This document shows positions 1 to 10,947 of a DNA stretch of 64,000 bases, piece by piece. Within the stretch, counting starts at the first letter, position 1. Every line of letters starts with the position of its first letter. Source of the stretch: Caprimulgus europaeus (taxonomy: Eukaryota; Chordata; Aves; Caprimulgiformes; Caprimulgidae); assembly GCA_907165065.1 (NCBI GenBank), contig OU015540.1, positions 1,720,001-1,784,000 on the forward strand, in the 5' to 3' direction. A program made the translations under genes and the position numbers. The notes beneath the pieces are model-generated. The model had not been told where the DNA came from. It saw only the letters and a list, made by a program, of their open reading frames with translations, and searched no databases.

Positions 1-318
1 GGTTGCTCAAAGCCTCATCCAACCTGGCCCAGAACACTTCCAGGGAGGAGCAGCCACAGCTTCTCTGGGCAACCTGGGCCAGGGTCTCACCACCCTCACA
101 GCAAAGAATTTCTCTCTCACATCTCAGCTCCATCTCCCCTCTGCCACTTTCAAGCCATCACCCCTTGTTCTGTCACTCCCTGCCCTTGGCCAAAGTCCCT
201 CCCCAGCCTTCCTGGAGCCCCTTCAGGTACTGGGAGGCCACTGGAAGATCTCCCTGGAGCCTTTTCCTCTCCAGGATGAACAGCCCCAACTCTCTCAGCC
301 TGTTCTTTCCCAGCCCAG
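1..318 (-). mobile_element. CR1 LINE 3' fragment, cut by the window edge
   Basis: Read on the minus strand this matches the distal part of an avian CR1 element. It holds the tract that often looks coding ('ESPS'-like and '[14 protein letters not shown]'-like pseudo-peptides) and text such as GTTGCTCAAAGCCTCATCC in reverse complement. The fragment begins inside the element, so its 3' tail lies to the left of the window. It is 5'-truncated near position 318, as is usual for CR1. It is diverged from the younger CR1 copies in this window and resembles the copies at 3664 and 47575. No functional reverse transcriptase is present. Confidence 0.85.
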
Positions 319-2443
319 AAGCACTGGCTGATGGGCACGGACAGCTCAGCCCTGTTTGTCCTCTTGCTTTGCAGAACTGGGTGCATCGGTTGAGGATGAG
401 CCCAGGTCACCAGTGTGTGGACTTGTGCTGGAACTTGGTGTGAGCCCGTGGGGTCCTGGCTGCTGAGAGCCTGTCAGAAGTGGGGACCCATGGGCCTGAT
501 CCTGCCTGCAGGACTGATGGGCGAGCGGGTGGTGCAGGTGGGAGCACAGGGTGGGGCTGGGGACACTGATGGTGCTGATTTGCTCCACCTGGGCTCAGGC
601 ATCATCCAGAGCCAGGCTTAAAGGAGGCAGCAGCCAGTTCTCACCCCTCCTGGGATGAGCCAAGCTGCAGTTTGGGTCAGAGGCTGCTTGGGGGTCTCTG
701 TCAATGCTGCAACCCCAAAATCATCCAGGTAGAGATCGCTGGAGTCAGCAGGAGCCAATTCTCCATGTGCTGGTCCCGTTTGGTGAGTGGAATCTTCAGC
801 TGAGCACAACAAAGCCCCCAAACCTGACTTAAATGACTTAAAACCTGAGCTGCACCCTCATCTTAGGGGCTTCGTTGTGTATTTTAAAAACTGAACAATA
901 GATGTCGCATAAATGCTAATAAACCTCGGGGCGAGAGGTTCGTTAGTGCAGAGGCTGCAGGGAGGGAGCTGCCACCAGGCTGGGTGGTGGATCTGGGGGT
1001 GCTGCTCACCCTGCCCTGAGAACACCCACAACCCCTGATCAGGACCCTGTTTGGTGGGTGTCTGGGTCTTCCAGAGAGCTGTGAGCCCAAGCAGCTCTTT
1101 GCAAGGAAATTATATTCCTGGAGCTTGTGCCCATCTCTGGTGGGACTCGAGGGTGGCAATGGGCTGCCAGGAGAGCTGCAGGCTCTGGAAGGGGGGGCTG
1201 CAGCTCTCAGCTGGGTTTCCCATGGGAAGAAGGCTGCTGTGGTCCCTTAGGTTCTTTCCAAAGGGATTTTTCTCTGGAGCACAGTGGTCAGTGCAGCCCA
1301 ACCTCCTGTGGGACACGTTCCTAGGGTTGAAGGAGGCTCCTTGTGAAGCTGGGTCACTGCCCATGCTCCTGTGCCACATGGGCAGGATGGGGCTGCACTT
1401 TATTGAGGGATTTTGGGGTTTTTTGTATTTATTTTTTTTTCCTGTCTGCCTTGTTCCAGGTTAGCCTGGAATTATGATATTTGTTGGGGGACAAGAAAAC
1501 CCCAGTGGTTGCACATTCCCGTGGAGCCAGGCTCTGCAGACCTCCATACAGCATGGCTGTGCCAAAATCTCCAGTGGGAGCTGGGGCAGCCCCCCACGTG
1601 TGCTCTGGGCTTTCTCTCTTTGCCCACAGCTGGTGTTTGCATGGTGGGCAAAGACCAGTCTGGAGCATTCCTGGTTTCTGAGGGGTTTGTTGGGAGCTGG
1701 GCTGCCTGTGAGGGGCCGAGGTGCACTGAGTGTCTCAGCCTCCACACAGGTTAAACTGGGGGAATAACAGAAAGCTGTCATTTGCCAATGCATGCTGAGG
1801 GCGAGACGGATCCTGCCTTCAATTGCAGCTGCTCACGTGTGTGAGGTGATAAAATATGCAAGGTATGTGGTTATTTCTTCATTTGAGGCCAGCTTGATAA
1901 CCTGATACTTATCAACCCCCTGGTTTGGACGTGGGCTCTGGGGAGGAAACGTGCTCCTGCAGACAGCCCGTGTCCAGCCAAGGCACTGCTTAAACCTCCC
2001 ACACTGGGCCCAAATGGAGCCTGTACGTGGGCTGATGTGGGACCCTGTTGCAGCAGGATCATTTTTACCCAGTATAGTGCAGGATCTGAATTTCTTCTCT
2101 TCATGATAGCAGTAGGGGAGATATTTTGGATCCTGGTGTTCTGGTTAGTGGGAACACCCAAGGGGAGTTGTGACCACCCCGAGCTCATTCTCAGACAGTC
2201 TGTGAGTGCCTCCTGATGCTTCCTGGGCTGTCCCCAGCATCCTGGGGACAGGGCTGTGGCTGGCACTGTGGGTTCTGCTCCACCCCCAGCACTGCCAGAC
2301 CGTTTTCCCCAAGGAACCACCTCAGATCCATCCTGATGCCCACCAGGAGAGCTCTGGCTGCAGGACTCCAGCCCATGGGAAAGGTTAAATGACTGCAAAC
2401 CATAAAGAAGTCTGTAAAATTAGCAGGTAATTAGCAGTGACAG
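319..2443. other. Intergenic stretch, no gene recognised
   Basis: Open frames here are short, overlap on both strands and show no known domain. The sequence is GC-rich and punctuated by short T-runs (about 1417-1440). I see no promoter, RNA gene or repeat that I can name. The segment at 1800-2120 is somewhat AT-richer but has no clear feature. Confidence 0.6.
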
Positions 2444-2528
2444 TGGTGTGTGTCACCCCATGGTGTGTGTCACCCCATGGTGTGTGTCACCCCATGGTGT
2501 GTGTCACCCCATGGTGTGTGTCACCCCA
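2444..2528. repeat. 17-bp minisatellite, five copies
   Basis: Five perfect head-to-tail copies of the unit TGGTGTGTGTCACCCCA begin at 2444, 2461, 2478, 2495 and 2512. The near-perfect identity of the copies points to recent expansion or ongoing length polymorphism. The short open frame across it (VCVTPWCVSPHG pattern) is a by-product of the repeat. Confidence 0.95.
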
Positions 2529-3663
2529 CGCTGCTGCTCCGTGCCGGGATGGGTGCATGTGTGACACCGTTTTGCTCCCCAGCCTGAGACATTTGCTTGT
2601 AGCCCAGAGCTACCACCTCATAATTGCAAAATTAGGGCAAAATGAGTGATTTCTTGCTACAAATGGATGGGAACACCTCCTGCCAGAGGTCTGGCAGGGC
2701 AAATACCTGCCTCCCAGTGCTGCGGTCTGCGGGAGAGGGTGCACAGTGAGAGCCTGGCCGTGCCCCCCAGGCAGGACTGGCACTGCTTGGTCCAGATATC
2801 GGCCAATATGGGCCAAATCTTGAGCCCCTGCTCTGTGTGTGGAGCACAGCACGTAGCAATGGACTGGTGTGGGCTGAAACCAGGGCTGGGGCACAGCCTG
2901 GTGTCCCCAGACACAAAATCTATTGTCCCCTGCTGCTGTGTGGAGGGACGGGCTGCCACAGCCCCCAGTGAAGTCTCCCACTGCCTCGGCATTGCTGCTG
3001 GTGCTACTGGTCAGACACAAGTTATTTGTTGGTGAATTTATGGGTCAATGTTGTCCCTTCCCTCTGCTCCGGGTGCAGACAGTCCCGAGCCGGGCAGCCA
3101 CCGCGGAGAGCTGAGCCAAGGACTGCAAAGCATTTGCTGCAGAATCTGAGGAATCTGGAGTGAAACCCCCAAAGAAATTAAGGACAGATGAGTTACGGGG
3201 GGGGAGAAAGAAACCCAAATTCCTTCTGCTGCTTGGTGCCTGCCTCTGAGGCAGCCCCACGTCCCCGCTGCGGCGCTGGGCTGGCCATGGGGCTGGCTGG
3301 GCACCAGTGAGGGCACTGGCACCTCTGTCCCAGGGGTGACACTGAGTGGGGACAATGGTCCTGCAGCAGCCAAAGCCATCCCTGCTCTGCCTGTGCCAAC
3401 CCTCACTGCTTCCCTGGTGATGGCCCAGCAGGACTTGGGGCTTCCTCTGGAGGGACCCCCCTGTTCCTGTCCCGCAGGGGAGCAGAGTCCCTGGTGAAGC
3501 ATCAGCTCCTCGAGATGAGCAAAGTGCCGTGGGAGACACACGGCAAGAATTAACCTCCTCTCTCCTAATTAACAGCTCTGGGAGAGGCTCTGGGGCAAAG
3601 CCAAACCCACCTGGCACTGCCTGGGCTGTGAGCCCCCTCCCCATGGTCATGGGCTGTAATCAC
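2529..3663. other. Intergenic stretch, no gene recognised
   Basis: This is GC-rich unique-looking sequence. The longest frames (up to about 200 codons on the minus strand, 3045-3650) are low-complexity Pro/Ser/Gly translations of GC-rich DNA and have no recognisable domain. No RNA gene or regulatory element could be named. Confidence 0.6.
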
Positions 3664-3887
3664 CAGGATTAGGAAGAAATTCTTTGGTGTGAGGGTGGTG
3701 AGACCCTGGCCCAGGTTGGCCAGAGAAGTTGTGGCTGCTCCTCCCTGGAAGTGTTCTCGGCCAGGTTGGATGAGGCTTTGAGCAACCTGGTCTGGTGGAA
3801 GGTGTCCCTGCTGCTGGCAGGGGGGTTGGGACTGGATGAGTTTTGGGGTCCTCTCCAGCCCAAACCATTTGATGATTCTATGATTTG
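3664..3887 (+). mobile_element. CR1 LINE 3' fragment with terminal tail
   Basis: Sense-oriented CR1. It begins near the 'attaggaagaaattc' segment, passes through the GGTTGGATGAGGCTTTGAGC and CTGGTCTGGTGGAAGGTGTC segments, and ends with the CR1 terminal octamer motif (GATGATTCTATGATT). The tail ATTCTATG is diagnostic of chicken-type CR1 3' ends. It is strongly 5'-truncated (about 220 bp) and diverged. Confidence 0.9.
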
Positions 3888-5114
3888 GAGCTTTTGGCTT
3901 GTGCTGGCGCTGGCACGCTGCCGCAGCAGCCCCAGCACCTGCGTGCTGACTTCAGCACCTCAAATATTTCTGATGCAACTTTATTTTTAACTTTTTTTTA
4001 ACCTCTTAAAGCAAGCTCAACACCGTCAAACCTGTTAATGGGTAGAAATGAAGCATAATTGTTCCTTTGTGTAGAATCAGTCGGTGAAATAGCAGCAGCT
4101 TGGCTGTCAAACTGGAACAGCAAACAGGTTGTGGTGTGATCTACTTGGGCTTTGCTCCGTGCTCACCAGGAGATGAAACCTTGAGCTGCTTGTGGGAGGA
4201 AAATGTGGGGCTACTCTCCCCACAGACCAGCAGAGAAAGGAAGGGGGGGAGGTGGTGCATCCTTTCCCCTCTGAAGGTGCTGTGGTAGTTGCTGTTGTGT
4301 AGGGCTAATTGTGTTATGGTGTGTTTGATACGTTCCCATACACCAAGCCCTGGTAAATGACATCCAGATGCAGTGAACGCTGGCACTGCCGTGGCCGGGC
4401 TGGGGAGGAGGAGGAGGAGGAGGGAGTGTGTGTGCGGATGCAGCGCTCCAGATGCAAACAATAAGGTTGATGGATCTTGATTTCATCTGTCAAGTAATTG
4501 AGCTGGAAGTCTGTGCATGCTAATGACTCCACATCAAGCAGCTCGGTGCTCAGATGTGACCCATCCCGCTCTGCGGGGAGAGCTGGGGGGCTGCAGCCCG
4601 CGGTGGCCGTGATGAATATCCCCCAGATGTGATCCCATAGGGGAAGCGAGACCCACATGGTTGTTATTAATAATGCCAAAGATCTGAGGTTAAAAATGAC
4701 CACGGGGCGTTCACATGAGCCCGGGGATGGTGGGTCCTGCTGCGGGGGGCAGCAGGAGAGGGGCTGGTGGGGGCTGCTCCCAAGTCTTGGTGCTGCATGG
4801 GGTGGGTGAGCACCATTGGGGCTCCCAGCACTGAGGTGACCCCCGACACATCATTGGGCAGCCCTGGCTGTTCTGGAGAGGCAAAGGATGCTTTAACTGC
4901 CACAGGGTTGAAGGTGGGGATGACATGAGGTGGAGGGATGTCCTGGGAGGCATGGCAAGGGCAGAGCCAGCAGGCTCATCCTGGACATGTCCCTCTTGGA
5001 GGAGCTGTGGGCAGCCAGCCCCTGTGTCTGAGCTTCCCCAGCTGCCCTTGGCTTGTCATCTGTCCCGCTCTTTGGTCCCATCCTGGCAGCCTGGGTGGCA
5101 TCCTTCCTATATTA
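3888..5114. other. Intergenic stretch with a GGA run and an AT-richer patch
   Basis: No gene is recognised. A short (GGA)n run lies at about 4402-4424. Positions 4470-4700 form a compact unique-looking patch with several homeodomain-like and E-box-like words (CAAGTAATTGAGC, GCTAATGACTCC, GATGAATATCCCCC, TTATTAATAATGCC). It looks more like conserved noncoding DNA than random intergenic sequence. Conservation cannot be tested from one sequence. Confidence 0.4.
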
Positions 5115-5324
5115 GCAAGAATTTATCTGCTGAAAGGGTTCTGAGGCATTGGAAGGGGTTGCCCAGGGCAGTGGTGGAGTCCCCATCCCTGGAGGGATTG
5201 AAGAGTCGTGTAGACACAGTGCTGAGGGACATGGGTCAGTGGGGACTGGTCAGTGTTGGGTTCATGGTTGGACTCCATGAGCTTAAAGGGCTTTTCCAAT
5301 CCAGGCAATTCTGGGGTTCTGTGG
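5115..5324 (+). mobile_element. CR1 LINE 3' fragment, young subfamily
   Basis: This sense-oriented terminal ~210 bp of CR1 is nearly identical to the matching part of the copies at 8746 and 44178. It runs from 'gaatttatctgctgaaaggg' through the [20 protein letters not shown] pseudo-peptide to the 3' end at GGGGTTCTGTGG. Severe 5' truncation is typical of the family. Confidence 0.93.
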
Positions 5325-6157
5325 CTACACGAGGTGCCTGGACAACGCGCTGATCCCCTGTGCTGGGCTGCTCTGGTCCCCTCTGGTCCTGCAGTGGGGA
5401 CATGAGCCCCAGTGCAGGAGGGATGTGCAGGATGGACAGGTGTCTGTCTGGGCTTCACCCTCCAGGTGTGATCCTAAAACCTGCTCCCAGCACTTTAGAT
5501 TGACGAGCTTTCTTGTTTTTACCTGTGCCCAGAAGTTGGGTCAGGCAATGGGTGAGACCCAAGGTAGGGACATACATGGTGCTGTGCCTGATGGGGATGC
5601 TGCTGTGCTCCCTCCAGTGAGGGCTGCTGGCTCTTCCCTTCTCTGTGGGGCTCCAGGGGTTTATCCATGCAATTCCCACAGCTGGGAGCACTGACCTGCC
5701 TTTTTGGGGAGGGGATGGGGCCTGTGGGGTCACACAGCACACGTGGGTACCTGGGCTTTAGGAACCAGATACCTCCCACCCTTGGGGAAAGAGGATCCCC
5801 ACCACCAAAGGGCTTCTATCTCCAAATGGGACTATTTTCCCAATGTTTTTCCCTGCCATGTGTGAGCTGGGAAGGAGCTGGGATCCAAGGCAGCAGGATC
5901 CGAAGGCTCTTGGAGCGTGTGGGCAAGTGCTCACAACCCCCCAGCACCTGCAGTTTATTGGTGCAGGAGGGATCCCAGCCCCGGGGCTGTGGGAAGGAGA
6001 GTGTACCCCTCACCCTCTCCCAGTCTGGAGACTTTCCAGCCTTTCCCTGCTGATTGCTTCAGCGTGTGCATGGCAGATGATGAGAGATGAGCAGGATCAG
6101 CCCTCACGGGCTGGGTGAGGCACAGCAGCTGGGGCTGGACCTGCCATGACGCAGAAC
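5325..6157. other. Intergenic stretch, no gene recognised
   Basis: GC-rich unique-looking sequence lies between two CR1 copies in opposite orientation. Open frames are short and without domains, and no named repeat was seen. Confidence 0.55.
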
Positions 6158-6832
6158 CCCACAGAATCCCAGAACTGATTGGGAAAGACCTTGAAGATCA
6201 TTGAGTCCAACCATGAACCCAACACTGACCGGTCCCCAACTATCCCATGTCCCTCAGCACTGTGTCTACACGACTCTTCAATCCCTCCAGGGATGGGGAC
6301 TCCACCACTGCCCTGGGCAACCCCTGCCAATGCCTCAGAACCCTTTCAGCAAAGAAATTCTTCCTCACATCCAATCTCAACTGCCCTGGGCACAACTGGA
6401 GCCCATTTCCCCTTGTCCTGTCCCTTGGTTGAACAGACCCACCCCCACCTCTCTGCACCCTCCTTGCAGGGACTTGGACAGAGCCAGAAGGTCTCCCCTC
6501 AGCCTCCTTTTCTCCAGGCTCAGCACCCCCAGTTCCCTCAGCCGGGAACTCAGCACACTTGTGCTCCAGACCCTTCCCCAGCTCCGTTCCCTTCTCTGGA
6601 CACGCTCCAGCACCTCCAGGTCCTTCTTGGACTGAGGGGCCCAACACTGAACCCAGCACTCGAGCTGCAGCCTCACCAGTGCCCAGTGCAGGGGGGAGAG
6701 AACTTCCCTGCTCCTACTGGCCACACTGGTGCTGATCCAGGCCAGGATGCCCTTGGCCTTCTTGGCCACCTGGGCACTCTGCTGACTCATGTTCAGATGC
6801 TGTTGACCAACACCCCCAGGTCCCTCTCTTGC
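6158..6832 (-). mobile_element. CR1 LINE 3' fragment, about 675 bp, antisense
   Basis: On the minus strand this is the longest CR1 fragment in the window. It starts at the CR1 3' end (CACAGAATCCCAGAACTG in + orientation) and extends upstream past the 'ACCAGCACCCCCAGGTCCCT'-type segment near 6829. The long plus-strand frame at 6179-6949 and the minus-strand frames at 6240-6790 are products of this element, not host genes. It lacks the 7-bp GACCAAG-type duplication seen in the copies at 8746 and 44178. No intact ORF2 remains. Confidence 0.93.
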
Positions 6833-8745
6833 TCTCAGGTGAGATCTAAACTCTTGCTGGAACTTGAGTGTTTTTCACCCAGAAAGCAGGGTTGTGGCAC
6901 ACGTGGCACGTGCAGCTCTAGCGTGACCTGCCGGCCACTCAGGCTTTGATTTCAGCAGCTGTAATTGATGAGGGCACGTGATACATGTCACTGTTTGGGG
7001 GAATGAGGGTATTAGCTCGTTATGTTCATTACCTGATTCATTATCCGTTCATTAGCTGTTGTTAATAGTGCAATATTTTGCTGTCGTAGGGGTTTTGTAG
7101 CATTGAGACTGGAACAGACATTGGAAACAAAGGAAATGCATTACCCTGAACAGGGCTTCAATATTGCTGGTGGAGCTGCCTGGGAAGGGAGCCCGTGTGG
7201 TGCCTGAGGGACCCCCAGCTGCTGCTCCATGCTGGGATCACCCAGAATCACCTGGGGGATGCAGGGAGAGCTCCAGGCTGGCCCTGGAGTGGGACCATCC
7301 CTGCCTTGTAGGGGCTAAATGTCAGGATTCTGACCTAAATCACAGCCTGACCCCTCTGCTGCTACTGAAGAACCTCTGAAATTCAGGTTTGATCCCATTG
7401 AGCTCTGGGAGCCGCAGCGCAGGGGCAGGTTTTGCTGGGGGTGCAGCTGGCCGGGCTTTATCCAGTGGTTTTGTCTCCCCCTTTGACACCATATTTTTTT
7501 TTTCCCCTGTTTCCAAAACCCACCCAAATGCCTGACAGAAGGACGCTGGGGAGCCTGCCTCCCTCCTGGCTGGGAGCCCTTTGAACTCCACTTTTTTTTC
7601 CTCCTCCCATCCACTGAAAAACCTTTTCTTTAAAACTTTCCTTCCCATTTTGTTATTGCTCGGCTCTGCTCCAGATGTTCCCATTCTCAATCCCACACCT
7701 TCCTCTCCTTTTGACCACTGAATATTTGGCTGAACCAGAGCCAAACGAAAACTACCCCCAACCTGTGCAAGGAATTAGCAGTGAGCACGCCAGGGCTTCG
7801 CAGACTTGTAAATGTGGCCATCTGTGCCTGGTGACATTATATATATATATATTTATATATTTTTAAGGAAAATAAGTAAAACAGCTCCCTGGACCTAAAT
7901 GGGTTTGGGTTTGTTTTGTTTTTTTTTCTTAAAAAAGGGAAACTTGTAAACTGATTTGCTTGCAAAAAGCCAGTTCCCACAGAGACTGAGCACGGTGGCA
8001 CGGAGCTGGCTGGCCGTGAGGCGGGGGAAGCAAGCGCGCGGTGAGGATGTGCCCCAGCTGTGCCGGCTCGCTGCTTGATTTGGAACAGCTCCCCCCGCTT
8101 CCCAGCTCATTTTGTGAGCGTTTAGGATCGAATTCTCCAGCTCTGCCCTCCGAGGTGACAAGCTCAGCCTGTTTTTTACAGCACGGAGCTGGTTCTGCCT
8201 GCCCGGCGCACAGGAGAGCTCGGCTGCACTCCAGCCCTCCCGGCTCTCTCTGGTGAGCTCGGCACTGCGATGCCAGTGAGAGTGGGCTTGGGGCTGATGT
8301 CCCTCCCTTGCCACTGGCACTTCATGGTGTGTCAATAGATCTTCCAGGCTCCCCAGTCCCACCCCAGTGCTGTCCCAGTGCCTTTGGTGGAGTTGGCAGT
8401 GTACAGAGCAGCAGGGAGGTGAGCAATGTGAAGGGGGCACGACCCAAAAGGAGTCAGCCCCATTTTGGGGCTAAAAATGTGGGATTAAACCACGTGGTGA
8501 CCCTATTGCTCACCTGTCATGGGTGTATGTTTAAAAAGAAATGGGGAACTTCAGCGTGGCATGCTGTCACATCTACTAGATTGGCCCTGTCCTAGCCATG
8601 TGGCTACCAGAGCTGATGGCTTTGGGGCACCCTATGGCCCTGCTGTGGGTTGGGTCTCGCCCACTGTGGCTGGGAGAGGTTCTCCTGTATTCACTGTCTC
8701 CCTTGGAGCTGAACTGACTCTGCATCATCCTTTGACCCAAAGGGA
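6833..8745. other. Intergenic stretch with AT-rich and CpG patches
   Basis: No gene is recognised. Notable content is an AT-rich unique patch at 6960-7160 (TTAGCTCGTTATG, ATTATCCGTTCATTAGCTG), poly-T runs near 7494 and 7590, and a (TA)n tract at 7838-7863. A short GC/CpG-enriched patch lies at about 7990-8280. None has an adjacent convincing open frame. Confidence 0.45.
7838..7863. repeat. (TA)n microsatellite
   Basis: A short alternating TA tract of about 26 bp reads ATTATATATATATATATTTA. It is a simple repeat with no gene context. Confidence 0.9.
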
Positions 8746-9240
8746 AGGGCCCTCACTCCAAGAAGGACCTGGAGGTGCTGGAGCGTGTCCAGAGAAGGGC
8801 AGCGGAGCTGGGGAAGGGTCTGGAGCACAAGTGTGCTGAGTTCCCGGCTGAGGGAACTGGGGGTGCTGAGCCTGGAGAAAAGGAGGCTGAGGGGAGACCT
8901 TCTGGCTCTGTCCAAGTCCCTGCAAGGAGGGTGCAGAGAGGTGGGGGTGGGTCTGTTCAACCAAGGACCAAGGGACAGGACAAGAGGAAATGGGCTCCAG
9001 TTGTGGCCAGGGCAGTTGAGATGGGATGTGAGGAAGAATTTCTTTGCTGAAAGGGTTCTGAGGCAGTGGAAGGGGTTGCCCAGGGCAGTGGTGGAGTCCC
9101 CATCCCTGGAGGGATTGAAGAGTCGTGTAGACACAGTGCTGAGGGACATGGGTTAGTGGGGACTGGTCAGTGTTGGGTTCATGGTTGGACTCCATGAGCT
9201 TAAAGGGCTTTTCCAACCCAGGCCGTGCTGTGGGATGATG
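8746..9240 (+). mobile_element. CR1 LINE 3' fragment, young subfamily, about 495 bp
   Basis: Sense-oriented CR1. It begins at GGGCCCTCACTCCAAGAAGG and runs to the 3' end near 9240. Frames on both strands here (8691-9300) are element-derived. By eye it is nearly identical to the matching part of the copy at 44178, sharing the duplication in CCAAGGACCAAGGGACAGG. This suggests both derive from one recent source subfamily. Confidence 0.95.
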
Positions 9241-10014
9241 CCATTGATTTAAACCTGCAAATAAGCACCAGGTGATGAACCACCCGGCAGAACAGGACAC
9301 TCACATTCACAGAGGTATTGATGGGCTGCTCAGAGCCTTTATTAGGATGCTTCCAAGCACATTAGAGATATGTCTATTTGGCATGTAATTAACTCTAAAT
9401 GAGATCAGCAATGAACATGTAATTACGGTTCCATCGAGTTACTAAGCTTGTAAAGAGCAGATAAGCAGTTGTGGAGATACCCCTGGCTGGTCACTCAACC
9501 ACTCCTGTGCGGGTGGACATAGCAGATGGGCAGAATTAATGCAGGGGATGGGAGAGGCGCCTGAGAGGCTGATGTGGGACCTGAGACCTCGCTCTCTCCT
9601 TGCCCATAAAAAGCAGAGGTGCCACCAGTTTACCCTTGAGTCGTGGCTGTGGTAATCCTGCTGGGATTTTGCCAGCCCCATAGTGCTGACCCCACCTTGA
9701 CCCCAGGCTTTTTTGGGCTGCAGATCCACTGAAACACTTGTCAAGGTGCCTGGCATGGTGCTGAAAGTCCTGTTCCATCCAAGGGTTGCAGCACAAGGGG
9801 CTGTTGGCTTTGGCTGCAGCCATCAGCCACCTGCAAACAGCCAGGCTTCCCCGTCCGGCTGTGTGGCATCCCCTGGCTTCTTCAGGAGGGGATTCCCACA
9901 GCTGGGAATGGCCCTGTTGTCCCATCCATCTCATCAGGGTAAAGAGATCACTCTGCTTCCACAGACCTGTGTGAGCAGCTGCTGGGTAACAGCAAGTTAA
10001 ACAAACAAAAAAAA
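9241..10014. other. Intergenic stretch, candidate noncoding element at 9320-9470
   Basis: No gene is recognised. The AT-rich patch at 9320-9470 contains repeated homeodomain-like words (GTAATTAACTC, ATGTAATTACGG) and no recognisable repeat, so it may be conserved noncoding DNA. The remainder is GC-rich without features. Confidence 0.35.
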
Positions 10015-10947
10015 AGAGGAAAGGAGGAGGAAGGAAGGGGAAAGGAGGAGGAAGGAAGGGGAAAGGAGGAGGAAGGAAGGGGAAAGGAGGAGGAAGGAAG
10101 GAGGAAAGGAGGAGGAAGGAAGGAGGAAAGGAGGAGGAAGGAAGGGGGAAAGGAGGAGGAAGGAAGGGGGAAAGGAGGAGGAAGGAAGGGGGAAAGGAGG
10201 AGGAAGGAAGGGGGAAAGGAGGAGGAAGGAAGGGGGAAAGGAGGAGGAAGGAAGGGGGAAAGGAGGAGGAAGGAAGGGGGAAAGGAGGAGGAAGGAAGGG
10301 GGAAAGGAGGAGGAAGGAAGGGGGAAAGGAGGAGGAAGGAAGGGGGAAAGGAGGAGGAAGGAAGGGGGAAAGGAGGAGGAAGGAAGGGGGAAAGGAGGAG
10401 GAAGGAAGGGGGAAAGGAGGAGGAAGGAAGGGGGAAAGGAGGAGGAAGGAAGGGGGAAAGGAGGAGGAAGGAAGGGGGAAAGGAGGAGGAAGGAAGGGGG
10501 AAAGGAGGAGGAAGGAAGGGGGAAAGGAGGAGGAAGGAAGGGGGAAAGGAGGAGGAAGGAAGGGGGAAAGGAGGAGGAAGGAAGGGGGAAAGGAGGAGGA
10601 AGGAAGGGGGAAAGGAGGAGGAAGGAAGGGGGAAAGGAGGAGGAAGGAAGGAGGAAAGGAGGAGGAAGGAAGGGGGAAAGGAGGAGGAAGGAAGGGGGAA
10701 AGGAGGAGGAAGGAAGGGGGAAAGGAGGAGGAAGGAAGGGGGAAAGGAGGAGGAAGGAAGGGGGAAAGGAGGAGGAAGGAAGGGGGAAAGGAGGAGGAAG
10801 GAAGGGGGAAAGGAGGAGGAAGGAAGGGGGAAAGGAGGAGGAAGGAAGGGGGAAAGGAGGAGGAAGGAAGGAGGAAAGGAGGAGGAAGGAAGGAGGAAAG
10901 GAGGAGGAAGGAAGGAGGAAAGGAGGAGGAAGGAAGGAGGAAAGGAA
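10015..10947. repeat. Polypurine 22-bp minisatellite, about 42 copies
   Basis: More than 900 bp of pure A/G on the + strand is built from a 22-bp unit (AAAGGAGGAGGAAGG followed by AAGGGGG) repeated head to tail. The first few units are 21 bp, and some units carry GAGG in place of GGGGG, mainly at both ends of the array. Because 22 is not divisible by three and the strand lacks any possible stop codon, all three minus-strand frames stay open. They encode the same 22-residue cycle rich in Phe, Pro, Leu and Ser. These frames (9536-11030) are artefacts of the repeat, not genes. Confidence 0.97.

Noticed and set aside
6179..6949. 256-codon plus-strand open frame
   Set aside because: It lies antisense within the CR1 fragment at 6158-6832. 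Related frames recur in the other CR1 copies, so it is a repeat shadow.
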